A stretch of 64,000 nt of DNA, taken from positions 101,253,281 to 101,317,280 of the forward strand of contig CM060898.1 of NCBI GenBank assembly GCA_030762935.1, read 5' to 3'. Positions within the stretch are counted from its first letter, which is position 1; each line of letters opens with the position of its first letter. The position numbers were made by a program, and so were the translations under genes. The notes beneath the pieces were generated by a model that saw only the letters and a program-made list of their open reading frames with translations, was not told where the DNA came from and made no database searches. The DNA is from Hymenopus coronatus. Taxonomy: Eukaryota > Arthropoda > Insecta > Mantodea > Hymenopodidae. Below are positions 33,011-44,683 of this stretch, one piece after another.

Positions 33011-33772
33011 TTACTTTCTCTACACGTACATGGCACCTAGATAGAGAAGGTAGGTATTGCACTCCGCCCAAAAATGTGATACCGAGATTTCACTGAAATA
33101 CATGTTTTAGAGGCCCCGGATCAAAATATTTTTTTTAGAAAAAGGTGCGTGGGTATATGAACACAACTCAGAGACGAAATTTAGTATTTAAGTTAAATAC
33201 CTTACAGGTATGCGACACAAAGGTTTTGAGAACCCACCCAAAGTACCATTTACGTGGAAAATGTTTCGCTAATGTTGTTTATCTCAAAAATGGCTCAAAC
33301 GAATATGATTAAATACCGTATCTATATTAAATGTACATTTTCTGGGAATGGCCTCTAGAGACCTCTTAATTCTGGATGAATTTTGCTGAGTTTTACATAA
33401 CTGGTAAACCGTAAGAGATAGACAAAAACTTACTCCACACAGAATGTACATCTTGTAAAAACACAATATTTATGTCATATACATGTTTTTCGTGAAATTG
33501 ACCTTTTTTGAGATATTTCTTGTTTAGGTTTGAGTTTTAAACTGCTTAAAACTTTTCTCATACGGGATTTTGTCAAGATTTGGCTAACGCTTTAGCCTAG
33601 TGTATTCCCTTATTACTCCTCTAATTACAAGAAAGCAAGTGATAAAACCATTTCTGCTAATGTTTATCTCCATGACAGATGGGGTGATAGCACGAAGTAG
33701 ATAACAGAATGAGTGTTTTAACAATAATTTGCTACAGAGATGTAAAGAAAGCCATGTGAATGGAAACATATG
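33011..33772 (-). mobile_element. Rep860 copy, no microsatellite
   Basis: It starts TTACTTTCTCTACACGTACA with a modified hairpin and runs to GTAAAGAAAGCCATGTGAAT at the 5' end. The CA/TG tract is reduced to nearly nothing, so the tract is not essential to the family. Confidence 0.75.
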
Positions 33773-33910
33773 ACTTTTTATTATTTACACCTGACGCTAA
33801 TTTTCATCACGTGAATATAATAGTAAAGAATTAATTCTTCACTTTTCCTACCTTCAGTGACATCCTGACAGTTTTGTTTTTCCAAATCTACGGCCTCCTT
33901 TCAATTTGTG

Positions 33911-33962
<52 letters not shown>

Positions 33963-34189
33963 TCCCTATCGTCTGACTGTATGTATCTGTCCTCCAACTC
34001 CCTGTGCTCGGACTGACTTCATGGAATTCCAGCTATGTCGTCCTATCTCGTTGCCTTTCTTTCTGGTCGCGTCCAATTCCCTGTGGTGTAAAGATTTGCT
34101 GCTAATTAACTTTTTGCTAGCCATGTCTGGTTAAACTATTTTCACAATCGTTCTGGTGATATTTTGTGTAGAGCCCACCTCTGCAAGTT
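33773..34189. other. Unassigned sequence with (CT)n
   Basis: (CT)n microsatellite at 33,911-33,959. The 86-codon open frame over it is a product of the repeat. Confidence 0.5.
33911..33959. repeat. (CT)n microsatellite
   Basis: 49 bp of CT with one interruption (CTTTCT). It is not within Rep860. Confidence 0.95.
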
Positions 34190-34400
34190 GCTCTCCGTGG
34201 TGTAATGGTTATCACGCTAGCCTCTATTCCTCTTTGTAGGTGATGGATATTTTCGGACCCCAAAACTCTTAGCATGGCTTCCTTTGGAGGAAAGTAAAGC
34301 CGGTGGTCCCGTGTAATATTTATTTACACGTAAAAGAAACCCATATCTTGAATGAAAAACGTTCCTGGGCAAAATTTGCTGCCATTCGCGTCCGCAAATC
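34190..34400 (+). mobile_element. SINE-D copy (tRNA-derived head)
   Basis: The head CGTGGTGTAATGGTTATCAC resembles a tRNA D-arm/A box. The body GGAAAGTAAAGCCGGTGGTC matches the antisense copy at 18.7 kb. The T-arm/B-box segment is decayed. Confidence 0.6.
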
Positions 34401-34499
34401 GTGATTTCATTTTACAGTGTCATCTGTGGGCGATGAACTGATTCATATTGGTGAGTTCACGAACTAGAAACATCGTAACGATGCCCTGTACTATTACTA

Positions 34500-34735
34500 C
34501 TTTATCTCTGTGGCGTGGAAGTGGCGTATCTGCTTCATATTCATGAGATCCAGAATTCAAATCTCGGTTAGGGTGAGTTACCGCATAAAGGTTTCCTTCG
34601 GGGTTTTCCGTATCCTAAGAAGATGAATGCTATGTAATTTAAACTTTAATTACCCAGACTTCATTTGAGCAATGTTTCACCAATTACTTTTATTGTCCGA
34701 TATAACCTATTAGGTTAAATGAGGTTAAACATTTT
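34500..34735 (+). mobile_element. SINE-C copy, longest in the window
   Basis: tRNA-like head (GTGGCGTATCTGCTTC, B-box-like AGAATTCAAATCTCGG), then GGGTGAGTTACCGC, TCGGGGTTTTCCGTATCCT, AAGAAGATGAATG, TTGTCCGATATAACC and GGTTAAATGAGG. This order links the separate fragments at 96-240, 6,380 and 35,662 into one family. Confidence 0.65.
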
Positions 34736-35609
34736 TTACATTGAATATTTTAGCTTTGTCGTATGTATAGATATAAATTATGTACAATATTATTTACACT
34801 GCAACATTTTTATACGTTTCTCACATCGTATTTATGCCCTCAGTTCTTTTGTACATTACTTGCTTCTCTGTTACATTTAATTGCTTAAATACATATATTA
34901 TTATTTTAATATTGCTAATCTGTGGAGATTTGGTTATGGATGTCTCCCATGGTTTTCTATTCTTTTCAGAGTTATGAACTCAGCATGATGGTTACTTTGC
35001 TAAGGTTCACTGACGAGGTCTTTTCCAGATGATGGAACACGTAATTCAAGTAAAATGATTCATTCCAGAGTTGAATACACAACCCGAAATTTAACTTCGA
35101 TGATTACCGGGCAGTAATCAAATCACGAAATATGGAAGACTTGCGTAAGTGGCTTTAAATTGTTTCGAATGGGCAAAATAGAACCTTTTGTACTTTGAAA
35201 TGCATTATTGAATTATACACGACGTGTCTTGAGAACCAGAATGTATGCAAAAAAAAAATTCTGACACAGGGATTAGTTACTGTTGAACAGTTTTTTCGCT
35301 TGGAGAAATTGCGAATTGAGAAATGGTGGTTTCGCATTATGACCGCAAAAAGAATGGATGATGCCCCGTTAACTGCAAGTTCCACTTGCCCGGGGATTGC
35401 ACCCGTACCCGCTGCGTGGAAAGGCAGCGATAACGACCTAGGTTGTTACACAGAGAATATACAAACAAACACAGCTCTGTATGTGGCGTTGTTTCATGCG
35501 ATATCGCCACGCGGTCGCTGTGTACGCCGGGCGTATCGAGGTCTCATGGGCCACTGGTTCTTCTCCCCGACGCGACGTGGTCTTCTTCAATCTCTGTCTG
35601 TAAACAAAA
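34736..35609. other. Unassigned sequence
   Basis: A 139-codon open frame (35,195-35,614, +) ends inside a Rep860 5' end, so its C-terminus is repeat. I recognise no domain and no gene signals. The part from 35,370 is GC-rich. Confidence 0.4.
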
Positions 35610-35920
35610 TCTGATGTGTTCCATTCACATGACTTTCTCTACATCTTTGTAACAAATTATTTTTTTTTCTTTGTGGCTTAACGTCCTTTAACCTGGTTGG
35701 TCATATCGAACGATGGATGAAATTGATGAAATGATCTCGGGGTCCATGGAGCTTAAAGTTACTCGACATTCGTCTTCTCAGGATAAGGGAAAACCCCGAA
35801 AAAACCCAAGCAGGCAAACAAACTATTGTTAAAAAGCTTATTCTTTTATCTAAATCGATCTAATCGAAATAAACTGTAGCAGACATGGTCTTATTGCTTG
35901 ATCCCTTGTAAAAAGTTCAA
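35610..35920 (+). mobile_element. Rep860 5' fragment interrupted by SINE-C
   Basis: TCTGATGTGTTCCATTCACA to AACAAATTATT, then the SINE, then AACAAACTATTGTTAAAAAG and on to CTTGATCCCTTGTAAA. A second copy takes over at about 35,945. Confidence 0.75.
35662..35816 (-). mobile_element. SINE-C insertion with target-site duplication
   Basis: 155 bp in antisense with its A-tail as a T-run on the left. It is flanked by AACAAATTATT (35,651-35,661) and AACAAACTATT (35,817-35,827), an 11-bp duplication with one change. Intact Rep860 copies have this 11-mer once, giving an empty-site comparison within the window. Confidence 0.8.
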
Positions 35921-35944
35921 AAATTTAATGTGCTCTTTTCACCT

Positions 35945-36597
35945 TCAATTTAAAAGATTAATTTGTTATCTACATTATACTAATCAAGATAAACATAAGC
36001 AGAGTTAATCTTATTACTAGCTCCGTGTATGCAGAAGGGAAATAAAAAAATGCACAGGCTAAAGCGATAGCCTAATCCTTTAAAAGTCAGTCGCTATGTG
36101 AAAAAGTTTTAATTCAAATCTCTTTTTTTCTCGAGAAACGATAAGAAAGATGTTTTTCCGTTTGAAAAAGTTTGAGTCTATAATTGAAACTAATATTCCG
36201 GAATTTATCGAAAACGGTTAACTCTACAAAAAAAAGAATATAACTGAATTGTGTGTTTTAATGAGATTTACATTTCTTGTGTAGTAAGTTTTTGTATAGC
36301 TCTTGCAGTTTGCCAGCAATACAAAAGGCATCCAGATTGAAGTAGTCTTCAGAGGCTATTGCCAGATAATCCAAGATATAGGTTTCGTTTTTCATAAAAA
36401 TATTATAAGCATACGGCATTTTAATTAAAATCGATACAGCCATTTTTGAGAAAATCAAAATTTTCAAAAAATTTTCCATGTAAAGGTTAGTTTGGGGTGA
36501 GGGGATTTTCTTGAAAATCTTCGTGTCATGTCCTTTGAAGATACCAAACTTAAATCCCAAGTTTGGTATTTAACAGTCTTTTCGTTTTTGAGTTATG

Positions 36598-36634
<37 letters not shown>

Positions 36635-36770
36635 GATTTTTATAAAAATGTGTTGATTTGGGGGGGGATTCAGGATGTCTTAAAACAGGTATTTCCAATA
36701 TATCGAATTTTGGGTGCGATACAATACCTTCTCTATATACTGTGTACATGGTACGTGTTCGAGAAAATAA
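35945..36770 (+). mobile_element. Rep860 copy, 5'-truncated, first of a tandem pair
   Basis: It starts at AAAAGATTAATTTGTTATCT, lacking the 5' terminus. It includes GGTTAGTTTGGGGTGAGGGG, (CA)n at 36,601-36,631, and a hairpin core ACTGTGTACATGGTACG, ending GAGAAAATAA just before the next copy. Confidence 0.75.
36601..36631. repeat. (CA)n microsatellite in Rep860
   Basis: About 15 CA units at the standard microsatellite position. Confidence 0.95.
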
Positions 36771-36773
36771 GAA

Positions 36774-37496
36774 TCTGATGTGTCCCATTCACACGACTTT
36801 TTCTACCAATTCTGCAAACAAACTAGTCTTACAAAAGATAAATGAATAATTTACATTATGCCAATTGTGATAACATTAGAAAAATTGTATTATTATTTCC
36901 ATCCTGGAAATAAGGGAATACACTAGGTTAGAGAGATAAAAAACTGGTCGCTATGTGAAACAATTGAAATTCGGTTATCTTTTTATACCAGGAGTGAAAC
37001 AAGAGATATGAAACGAAAGATGACTTCCCGTTTGATAAGCTTAAGTTTAATTTAAAATTGAAACCAATAACAGAAACAGTTAACTCTCCAAGAAGATGTA
37101 TATACCATAAGTTGTGTGTTTTATTAAGATATACATTTTTGTGTGTTAACTTTTAGTCCATTTCTTACGGCTTCCTAGTTAAGCAAAATTATCCAAAATG
37201 AATTAATTTTCAGAGGATATTCCCAAATAATTCATATTTAATATTTAATTTTTCATGTGAATATATTTAATATATGGTGTTTTAATAAAAAATTGTAGAA
37301 CTATTTTTGAAATACCCAAAACATGTAAAGATTAGTTTTGGGTGGGGGATTTTCTTGAAAATATTTGTGTCGCATCCTTGGAAGAACCACCAAACATTTC
37401 GTTTTGGGACTATACTACCCAAACACACGCGAATAAACACATGAGAATTTTTCTAAAAATAATTTTTTTGGGGTTCAGGGAAGTCTCGGTATGTAA
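36774..37496 (+). mobile_element. Rep860 copy, 3'-truncated
   Basis: TCTGATGTGTCCCATTCACA begins three bases after the previous terminus. It ends at AAGTCTCGGTATGTAA, where a reverse copy's hairpin end begins. Confidence 0.75.
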
Positions 37497-38275
37497 TTAC
37501 TTTCTATACACGTATTATGTAAAGTCTTTAGAGAAGGTATATTGCACCAAATCATTCGATCCGAGATTTCCCGGAAATATATGTTTTGGAAAAATGTCCT
37601 TTTGTGTGTCTGCCTTTCTATATATGTGTGTGTGTGGCTAGCATGGCTCAAAAACGAAAAGTCCGGTATTTAAGTTCAGTATCTTCCAAGGATGCAATAC
37701 GAAGATTTTCAAGAAAATCCTCCCCGCCCCAATTACCCTTTACATGAAAGTATTTTTGAAAATGCTGATTTTATAAAAAAAATGCTCTACCGCTTTTGAT
37801 TAAAATATCGCATATTAAATATATGTTCATGACAGATAAAATATATATCTTGAATTTTCTTGGAATAGCCTTTGTAGATATCTTTATACTGGATGATTTA
37901 CCGTAAGGGAAAGACTAAAGCTTACTTCACCAAAAATGTAGAATTGGTTTAAATGTACAATCTATGTTATACACTTTTTTCGTGGAGTTGACCGTTTTTA
38001 TATATTCTTTATTATTTGTTTCGTTTTAAATACTTAAACTTTTCTCATACGGGAATTTGTCAACTCCTGGCAATGCAAAGAAACGGATTTCATACACATG
38101 GCAACCAGCTTTTAAAATATTTGACTATCGTTTTAGCCTGGTGTATTCTATTTTTTCCTTCTACTTACAAGAAAGCATTTCTGAAGCATGAAGTAGTTAA
38201 GAGAATGAGCATTTTAACTTAACAATAGTTTGTTACAGAGATGTAGAGAAAGTCATATGAATGGAACACGTTAGA
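37497..38275 (-). mobile_element. Rep860 copy, near complete
   Basis: From TTACTTTCTATACACGTATT to a 5' end ACACGTTAGA at 38,275; all middle boxes are present. It lies tail-to-tail with the forward copy before it. Confidence 0.75.
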
Positions 38276-38279
38276 CTTT

Positions 38280-38350
38280 TTCTTAGTGGAATACAATATG
38301 TTCTCTACTGCTATGTACGTTGCACATGTGTGCCAGAGAAAGCAAAAATA
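38280..38350 (+). repeat. Rep860 3'-end fragment
   Basis: GTGGAATACAATATGTTCTC, a CTATGTACGTTGCACATG core and AGAGAAAGCAAAA: the hairpin end alone. Confidence 0.55.
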
Positions 38351-38892
38351 TGCCTAGCATGTTTTGATTTCAATTGAATTAGTCACGTAGAGGTTACTAA
38401 TAGAAACCAAATTTACAATTTTTAGAAATTTAACTATTCAATCAATGGCCAAGTGGAATTCTAAGAAGCTTGATATAACCATTTTTTTTTCACGGCCGGT
38501 GCAAAATCTCAGTTTCTAGGTACCAAAAACATGAGAGAAATATTAAATAACAATGAAGCATTTGTTTATCTTCTTCTCCAAGACTTTTAGACCCTGGTCC
38601 GTTCCGCCCCATCAAATTGCTCTCGGCATTGGTTTACTGGTCTTGCTATTGACCTCTTTCCTATTGGACTGTAGTTCATGGTTACTTTTGTTATTCGTAT
38701 TTATAGCATTCTATTTACATGGTTATTCCTATGCTGCTGGTACCCTTTGATACGTTCTATAATACTTCAGTGAAATTAATATAAACCTGAACCAATTTAA
38801 TGGACCACAACATTTTAAACCAATAATAGGAGGCATGTAAAATTTTCGGAGAATATAAGACACAGCTGAAAGATTACATTGTTTATTTTTTA
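38351..38892. other. Unassigned sequence
   Basis: The 65-codon hydrophobic open frame at 38,553-38,750 could encode two membrane spans, but it has no relatives or signals that I can see. It is not called as a gene. Confidence 0.4.
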
Positions 38893-39700
38893 TTACTTTC
38901 TCTATACTCACTATGTATACAGTGTATAAAGAATGTATTGCACTCCACCAAAAATTCGATACCGAAATTTTACCGGATATATATGTTTTAGGGTCCTCTG
39001 TATAAAAAAAAGGTACTTTCGGTAAAATACCAAACTTGGTATTTTAAGTTCAGTATCTTCCAGGGATGCGACAAGAAGATTTTGAGAAAAATCCCCCCAC
39101 CCCAAACTACCCTTTACATGGAACATTTTTCGAAAATTTTTATTTTCTAAAAAATAGCTCTAACAAATTTGATTATAATATCGTATATTAAAGTTATTTA
39201 CCTGACAAATAAAATGTATATTTTGAATTTTCTGAAAATAGCTTCTGAAGAGTAGTTCATTCTGGATGAATTTTACTGCATTTTGACTAACTGCTAAACT
39301 GTAAGAGATGGACAAAAACTTAAAACTTACTACACAAAAAATGTAGAGCACGTTAAAACACACAATTTATGTTATATACTTTTTTTCGTGGAGTTCGTCG
39401 TTTTTCAGACATTCCTATTTTTTTGTTTCTGCTATGAATAACTTATACATTTCTTTACAGGAATTTATCAACTGCTGCCCATACAAACAAGGGAACTTCA
39501 GTGACATAGCAACTTGCTTTTGATTATCATTTTAACCAATGGTACTCCCTTATTTCACCTCTACTTACAAGGAAGCAAGTAATATGGCTATTTCTGCTAA
39601 TGTTTTACTGATTAGCATGAAGTAAATAGAAGTATAAAGCTTTTTAAGAATAATGTGTTGCAGGGATATAGAGAAAGTCATGTGAATAGTACACATCAGA
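38893..39700 (-). mobile_element. Rep860 copy, complete
   Basis: From TTACTTTCTCTATACTCACT to ACACATCAGA (39,700). The microsatellite is deleted. A LINE 3' end (T-run, then antisense tail) abuts the 5' terminus. Confidence 0.8.
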
Positions 39701-40700
39701 TTTTTTTTATTTAGTGTCGCTTTAACAACAAGGTCAAATCGTGACTACAATAACTTTTAAAATTCTTTACATAAGTCTGTTTCATTAAGAAAGTTCAGTA
39801 CATTGTTCGAGAAGGCTGGGTTGCTAAGAGTGGTTAACATAGTTGCTGGAATCGTAGAAACAGCAGCTGGTGAGAATGTGAGTGACTGGAAGTGGAGAGT
39901 GACAATAGTTGCACTTGGGGGAAGATCACCGGACAGAAGATAAGCATGAGTGAGAGCAGTGTGTCCAAGACGTAGGCGAGATGGAAGAACTTGTTGATGA
40001 CGCTTGTAATTTGTGAGAGGATAAATAGACAGGCCTCACGTAGTTTGTCTCTAGTTGAGTCGAACCACTGTTGCTTCCATTGCCACGCATAAAACAGTTG
40101 AAGTCTTGGTGAGGAACCCTGAAGTCCAATAAGTTGAGAAGGTGTCGTGTTGCTGCAGTATCGGCGTTCTCATTCCCGGGTATGCCAGAATGGGAAGGTA
40201 CCCACACAAGCATGACCTGCTTACCCGAGGTAGATACTGTGTTAGAGTAACTGAATGTAAAGCACCAGATTATTGTTTGGAGTTCGCTGTTGAAGACTGA
40301 GGAGAGCACTCATCGAATCTGAGAAGATAGTGAAGGAGAGAGGGTCTCTTCTGGAGTGAATGATGATAGCTCCATTTTGAGTTGTTGATCGAAAATCAAG
40401 ATGTAACTTCCACCCTAGTACTGTTCCAGAATAGGGGACTGTCCATACTTGATGCAGTGGTATCGGTCAGTTTGCAAATTGCTTTCAATTGCATGTGTAA
40501 TCCTGTCAGAGGCTTTGAGGACGTACTCCAAAGCGAGACGAATAGCTATCAGTTCACAAGAGAAGATAGAACATTGTTTGTTGTTCCTCAGAGCAAACGT
40601 TGAAAGTATCCACCGACATACATGCATGTCTGCAACCGTTTCACCGAAGGTACTTTGTGACGTTCTACCAGGAATATTCTCGCCAATGTTACTTTTATGC
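39701..40700 (-). pseudogene. LINE ORF2 3' part: RNase H domain and C-terminal tail
   Basis: Minus-strand non-LTR retrotransposon remnant. The N-terminal part of RNase H reads QCSIFSCELIAIRLALEYVL (about 40,490-40,580). After a frameshift comes VMLVWVPSHSGIPGNENADT (about 40,150-40,235), the classic motif of RNase H in I-like clades. Further on, another frame gives PSRLRLGHTALTHAYLLSGD and continues to a stop at 39,759. The 3' end is a short UTR with CACTAAAT and a poly(A) seen as a T-run at 39,701-39,708. Several frameshifts make it dead. Confidence 0.8.
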
Positions 40701-41142
40701 TAGAGCTGTGTCTTGGGTTCCGAAGCGCATACAGTTACGAACACACAGAGCAGTCAGTGGTGTAAAGAGAGAGTAGTTGAGAGGGGTTTGTAACGTAAAC
40801 ATACAGACGTTGAGGGATAATCTGTTCCAAAAGTAGCACATTTCTAATTCATAAAGTAGCACACTGAAACAATTATTTCATAACATGATTAATTAAATAA
40901 AAGCGCCTTGTAGTTTTACAAATAAAAGTATAAAACTTGATACAAGAAATTCAGAACAATAATGCGCAGAGTTTTGAAAATTCAATGAACATAAATCAAC
41001 CAAACTCACTCAAAATGCATTACAGTGAATTAAAAGGTACATCTTTACTGCAAAAGGCTCTCCTCCAGTCACTCAAAATATGTTTGAATCATCCCCAAGT
41101 TTGGTCAGTGTCGAACGCCTATCCCTTCGAATTTTCGAATTT
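40701..41142. other. Unassigned sequence
   Basis: No LINE or Rep860 motifs recognised. Confidence 0.4.
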
Positions 41143-41965
41143 TTACTTTCTCTATACGTACTATGTACACAGCGTAAAGAGATGGTATTGCATTCTACCC
41201 AAAAATTCGATACCGAGATTTCACTGAAAATACATGTTTTAGGATCCCCTGTATCTAAATAAAGCATTTTTAGAAAAAGGTACATGTGTGTACGTGTGTC
41301 TGTGTGTCTGTACATGGTAACTCAAAAAAAAAAGTTGGTAAAATACCAAACTTGAAATTTGCATTTAAGTTTGGTATCTTCCAAGGATGTGACACGAAGC
41401 TTTTGAGAAAAATCCTCCCATCCCAAATTACCCTTTACGTGGAAAAATTTCTCAAAAATGATTTTAATTAAAATACCGTATAATAAAACTATTTATATTG
41501 CAAAATATATATCCTGAATTTTCTTGGAATAGCCTCTAAAGACCTCTTTATTCTGAATGACTTCTGCTGAATTTTGTATAACTGGTAAGCCGTAAGAGAA
41601 AATGTAGATCACGTCGAAACACACAATTTATGTCATATATGTTTTTTTCGAATTGACCATTTCTGCAATATTTCTTGTTATTTGTTTAAGATCTAAAATA
41701 CTTAAACTTTTCTCACACAGAAAGTTGTAAACTCCTGACCCTACATAGAGACGGATTTCAAGCATATTGCAACCAACTTTTAAGAGATTTGACAGTCGTT
41801 TTAGTCTAGAATATTTCCTTATCTTTCTTCTACTTACAAGGAAGCAAGTAACTAAGAGCATTTCTGCTAATGTTTATCTCGATTATCATAAATAAATAGA
41901 AGAATAAGCTGCTTAACGATAATCTGTTACAACGATGAAGAGAAAGTCATATGAATGGATCACAC
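41143..41965 (-). mobile_element. Rep860 copy, near complete
   Basis: TTACTTTCTCTATACGTACT with core ACTATGTACACAG; TG tract about 41,285-41,310; 5' end AAAGTCATATGAATGGATCA. Confidence 0.75.
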
Positions 41966-41993
41966 GGTTATGTGTGTGTATCATAAATGAAAA

Positions 41994-42812
41994 TCTGATG
42001 TGTTCCATTCACATGACCTTCTCTACATCTCTACAACAAATTGTTGTTAAAAAGCTTATGCTTCTATTCATGCTAATCGAGAAAATTAGCGGAAACAGTC
42101 TTATTATTTGCTTCCTTGTAAGTAGAAGCGAAATAGTGGAGTACCATAGGTTAAAGTGATAGTCAAAAGCTGGTTGCTATGTAACTGAAGTTCCTTTGTT
42201 TGTATGGACACGAGTTGACAAATTCCTGTATTAGAAAAGTATACGTTTTTTTAAAACTGAAACCAAAAGCAAGGAATATCCCAAAAACGACCATCTCTAC
42301 GAAAAAATTATATATCATAAATTGTGTGCTTATTGTGCTGTACATTTTTTGTGTGGTAGGTTTTTGTGTATCTCATACGGTTTAGCAGTTATGCAAAATT
42401 CTGTAAAATTCATTCAGAATAAAGTAGTCTTGAGAGGCTACTCCCAGAACATTCAAGATATACATATTATTTGTCAGGTAAATATCTTTAATATACACAT
42501 TTTAATCAAAATCGTTAGAGCAATTTTTCATAAAATCAACATTTTAAAAAAAAATCCATATAAAGGGAAGTTTGGGGTGGAGGGATGTTTCTCAAAATCT
42601 TTGTGTTGCATCCCTGGAAGATACTAAACTTAAATACCAAGTTTGGTATTTTGCCGGCTTTCGTTTTTGAATTATCGTTTTCACAGACACTCGCGGACCT
42701 TTCTCTGAAAATGCTCTTTTTTGATACGGGGGGGTCCTAAAACATATATTTCCTGTGAAATCACAATACCGAATTGTTGGGTAGAGTGAAATGCCTTCTC
42801 TATACACACATA
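41994..42812 (+). mobile_element. Rep860 copy, near complete
   Basis: TCTGATGTGTTCCATTCACA to TTCTCTATACACACATAGA. The hairpin is partly lost and a reverse fragment follows. Together with the preceding copy it forms a 5'-to-5' inverted pair separated by 28 bp. Confidence 0.8.
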
Positions 42813-42814
42813 GA

Positions 42815-42895
42815 AAATGCGTTAAATACCAAACTTGATATTGGGGTTCAGTATCTTCTACAGATGCCACACGAATATTTTAAAGAAAATCCAGT
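42815..42895 (-). repeat. Rep860 middle fragment
   Basis: Antisense TTAAATACCAAACTTGATAT, GTTCAGTATCTTC, ACACGAATATTTTAAAG. Confidence 0.55.
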
Positions 42896-43303
42896 CGTCC
42901 TGGATTCTGTACCTATGCACTATGTACGAAGTCACACACGCACACAGATGCTCTCTCATTATAATATTAGTAAAAACATTTTTAGCTTATGGATAACAGT
43001 ATTGGAGAGTGCGAATATAAAGCAAAAGAAATGGGTAAAACAGAGTGTGAATGAGGTTGGGTGCGGCATTTGAAGGCCAATGTCTCAGATATTATCACAC
43101 CGAATAAGAAGAAATATGGTTGTTGTATGCTTGTAGTGATAGTGTAGCAAGCAAATGCACGATCTGTTCAACATTTCGGAACGTGATTCGCTAAACGTGG
43201 CGTGTTTCTTTCTAAGTGGGAGTGCTGTGGTTCTTCTCAGGCAATTATTATAGACATTGCTCACAAACATACATTACAATATATACCACTCATATAGAGA
43301 CAT
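42896..43303. other. Unassigned sequence
   Basis: Nothing recognisable. Confidence 0.4.
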
Positions 43304-43566
43304 TAGCATTAATGGTTATACAGCTCGCCTCCCATCTAGGTGGCCCGGGTTCGATCCCAAGCCCTCGCAAGCCAATTACTCCATCATTATCTTTCCAATC
43401 AGCAATTTCTCTTATATTTCATATCATCTACTTCATGTTCATGCCTGGCTACGAGTCAACCCCTCGTAACATGTTCTCCATTTTATTGTTTCGTGCCATT
43501 GGCTCCTCGACAGGCTTCTGACCCCTAGTCATTGGCTTGTCAGTCCTACAAATACGGGGAGAAGTA
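43304..43566 (+). mobile_element. SINE-A copy
   Basis: tRNA-like head with B box CGGGTTCGATCCC at about 43,348, body TTTCATATCATCTACTTC at about 43,418 and end CTACAAATACGGGGAG. It lies immediately upstream of a SINE-B copy. Confidence 0.75.
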
Positions 43567-43576
43567 GGTAGAAAAT

Positions 43577-43818
43577 GGCCGCGCCGTGGCCGAGTGGTTA
43601 GACCATTCGACTCTCACCTAGACGGCCGGGGTTCGATCCCAAGCGACCGTATGTGTTATTTGTGATGGATAAAGCGACGCTGGGCCGGGTTTTCTCCAGG
43701 TACTTCGGTTTCCCCCGCCATCGCATTCCACCGGTGCTCCATCATTCATGTTCCATCAGTGTCACCGCCTGCGGTACCATAAGTAGTTAAAGCGGGCGTT
43801 AAACACTACCAAAAAAAA
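43577..43818 (+). mobile_element. SINE-B, complete (tRNA-derived, poly(A))
   Basis: The head has an intact A box (TGGCCGAGTGG) and B box (GGTTCGATCCC), the two elements of an internal RNA polymerase III promoter. It is followed by CGACGCTGGGCCGGGTTTTC, ATCGCATTCCACCGGTGCTC and a terminal GTTAAACACTACC with an A10 tail. The head resembles Leu/Ser-type tRNAs but does not fold as a complete tRNA. Non-autonomous; it would need a LINE partner for mobilisation. Confidence 0.85.
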
Positions 43819-43829
43819 AAGATAGAAAA

Positions 43830-44480
43830 GCTATTGTATTCCAGCCAAAAATTTGAGTCCGATATTTCACTGGAGACACATGTTTTGAAGATCTCCGAAT
43901 CCAAATAAAATATTCTAGAGTAAAAAATCCGAGACAGAATAGCTCAAAAGCGAAAGGTCGACCAAACTTAGTCTTTAAAGTTAAGTATCTTCCAAGGATG
44001 TGACACGAACATTTTCAGGAACACCCCCCACCCCAATTACCCTTTATGGAACTTTTTAGGATTTTTTTTTTATCAAAAACAGCTGTAATTATTTTGATTA
44101 AAATATCATATGGTTAAGATATTTTATGACAACTAAACGTATATCTTTAATTTTCTGGAAATTTCCTCTGAAGACATCTTCATTCTGGATGACTTATATA
44201 TAACACATAAACTTTAAGAGATAGGCAAAAACTTTCTTTATAAAAAAAATAGATCCCAGTAAAGCACACAAATTATGTCATGTACATTTTTTGCAGTGTT
44301 GCCAAGATATTTGTTGTCATTAGTTTCAATTTTAAACATTTCTCAATCGGAAAGTCAAGCCAGCATTTAATGAAGTAAATATATTTAAAACTACTATAGT
44401 AATTCTAATTTGCATTTGTATTCTCTTATATCCGTTCTACTAATACGATAAGTATGTGAAAGAAACCCATCAGATATTCT
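43830..44480 (-). repeat. Rep860 copy, hairpin lost, diverged
   Basis: It begins at GCTATTGTATTCCAGCC next to the SINE-B tail, with the CACCCCAATTACCC box present, fading at about 44,480. Confidence 0.65.
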
Positions 44481-44482
44481 TT

Positions 44483-44599
44483 TATTTTGATTCGGAGGAC
44501 TGTAAAACTTGTATTCTCAGTGAAATTTCGGTATTGAATTTTTGGTTGGAATGCAATACCTTCTCTACTTATGTATTATGCACGAAGTAGAGAAAGTAA
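44483..44599 (+). repeat. Rep860 3'-end fragment
   Basis: CAGTGAAATTTCGGTATTGA, GGAATGCAATACCTTCTCTA, the core TATGTATTATGCACG and AGAGAAAGTAA. Confidence 0.7.
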
Positions 44600-44683
44600 T
44601 AAATTTTATATGCATTGTTTAGATTTGCAAGAAAAAAGTCGTGTGAATGCTGGGCATCATATTTATTCTTGACTGCTTTCTTA

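Noticed and set aside
35195..35614. 139-codon + strand frame
   Set aside because: Its end lies in the Rep860 5' terminus, and no domain is recognisable.
38553..38750. Small hydrophobic membrane protein
   Set aside because: The hydrophobic reading comes from T-rich DNA; there is no supporting signal.
43577..43650. A tRNA-Leu/Ser-like gene
   Set aside because: It has A and B boxes but no closed acceptor stem, and it continues into a SINE body with poly(A).
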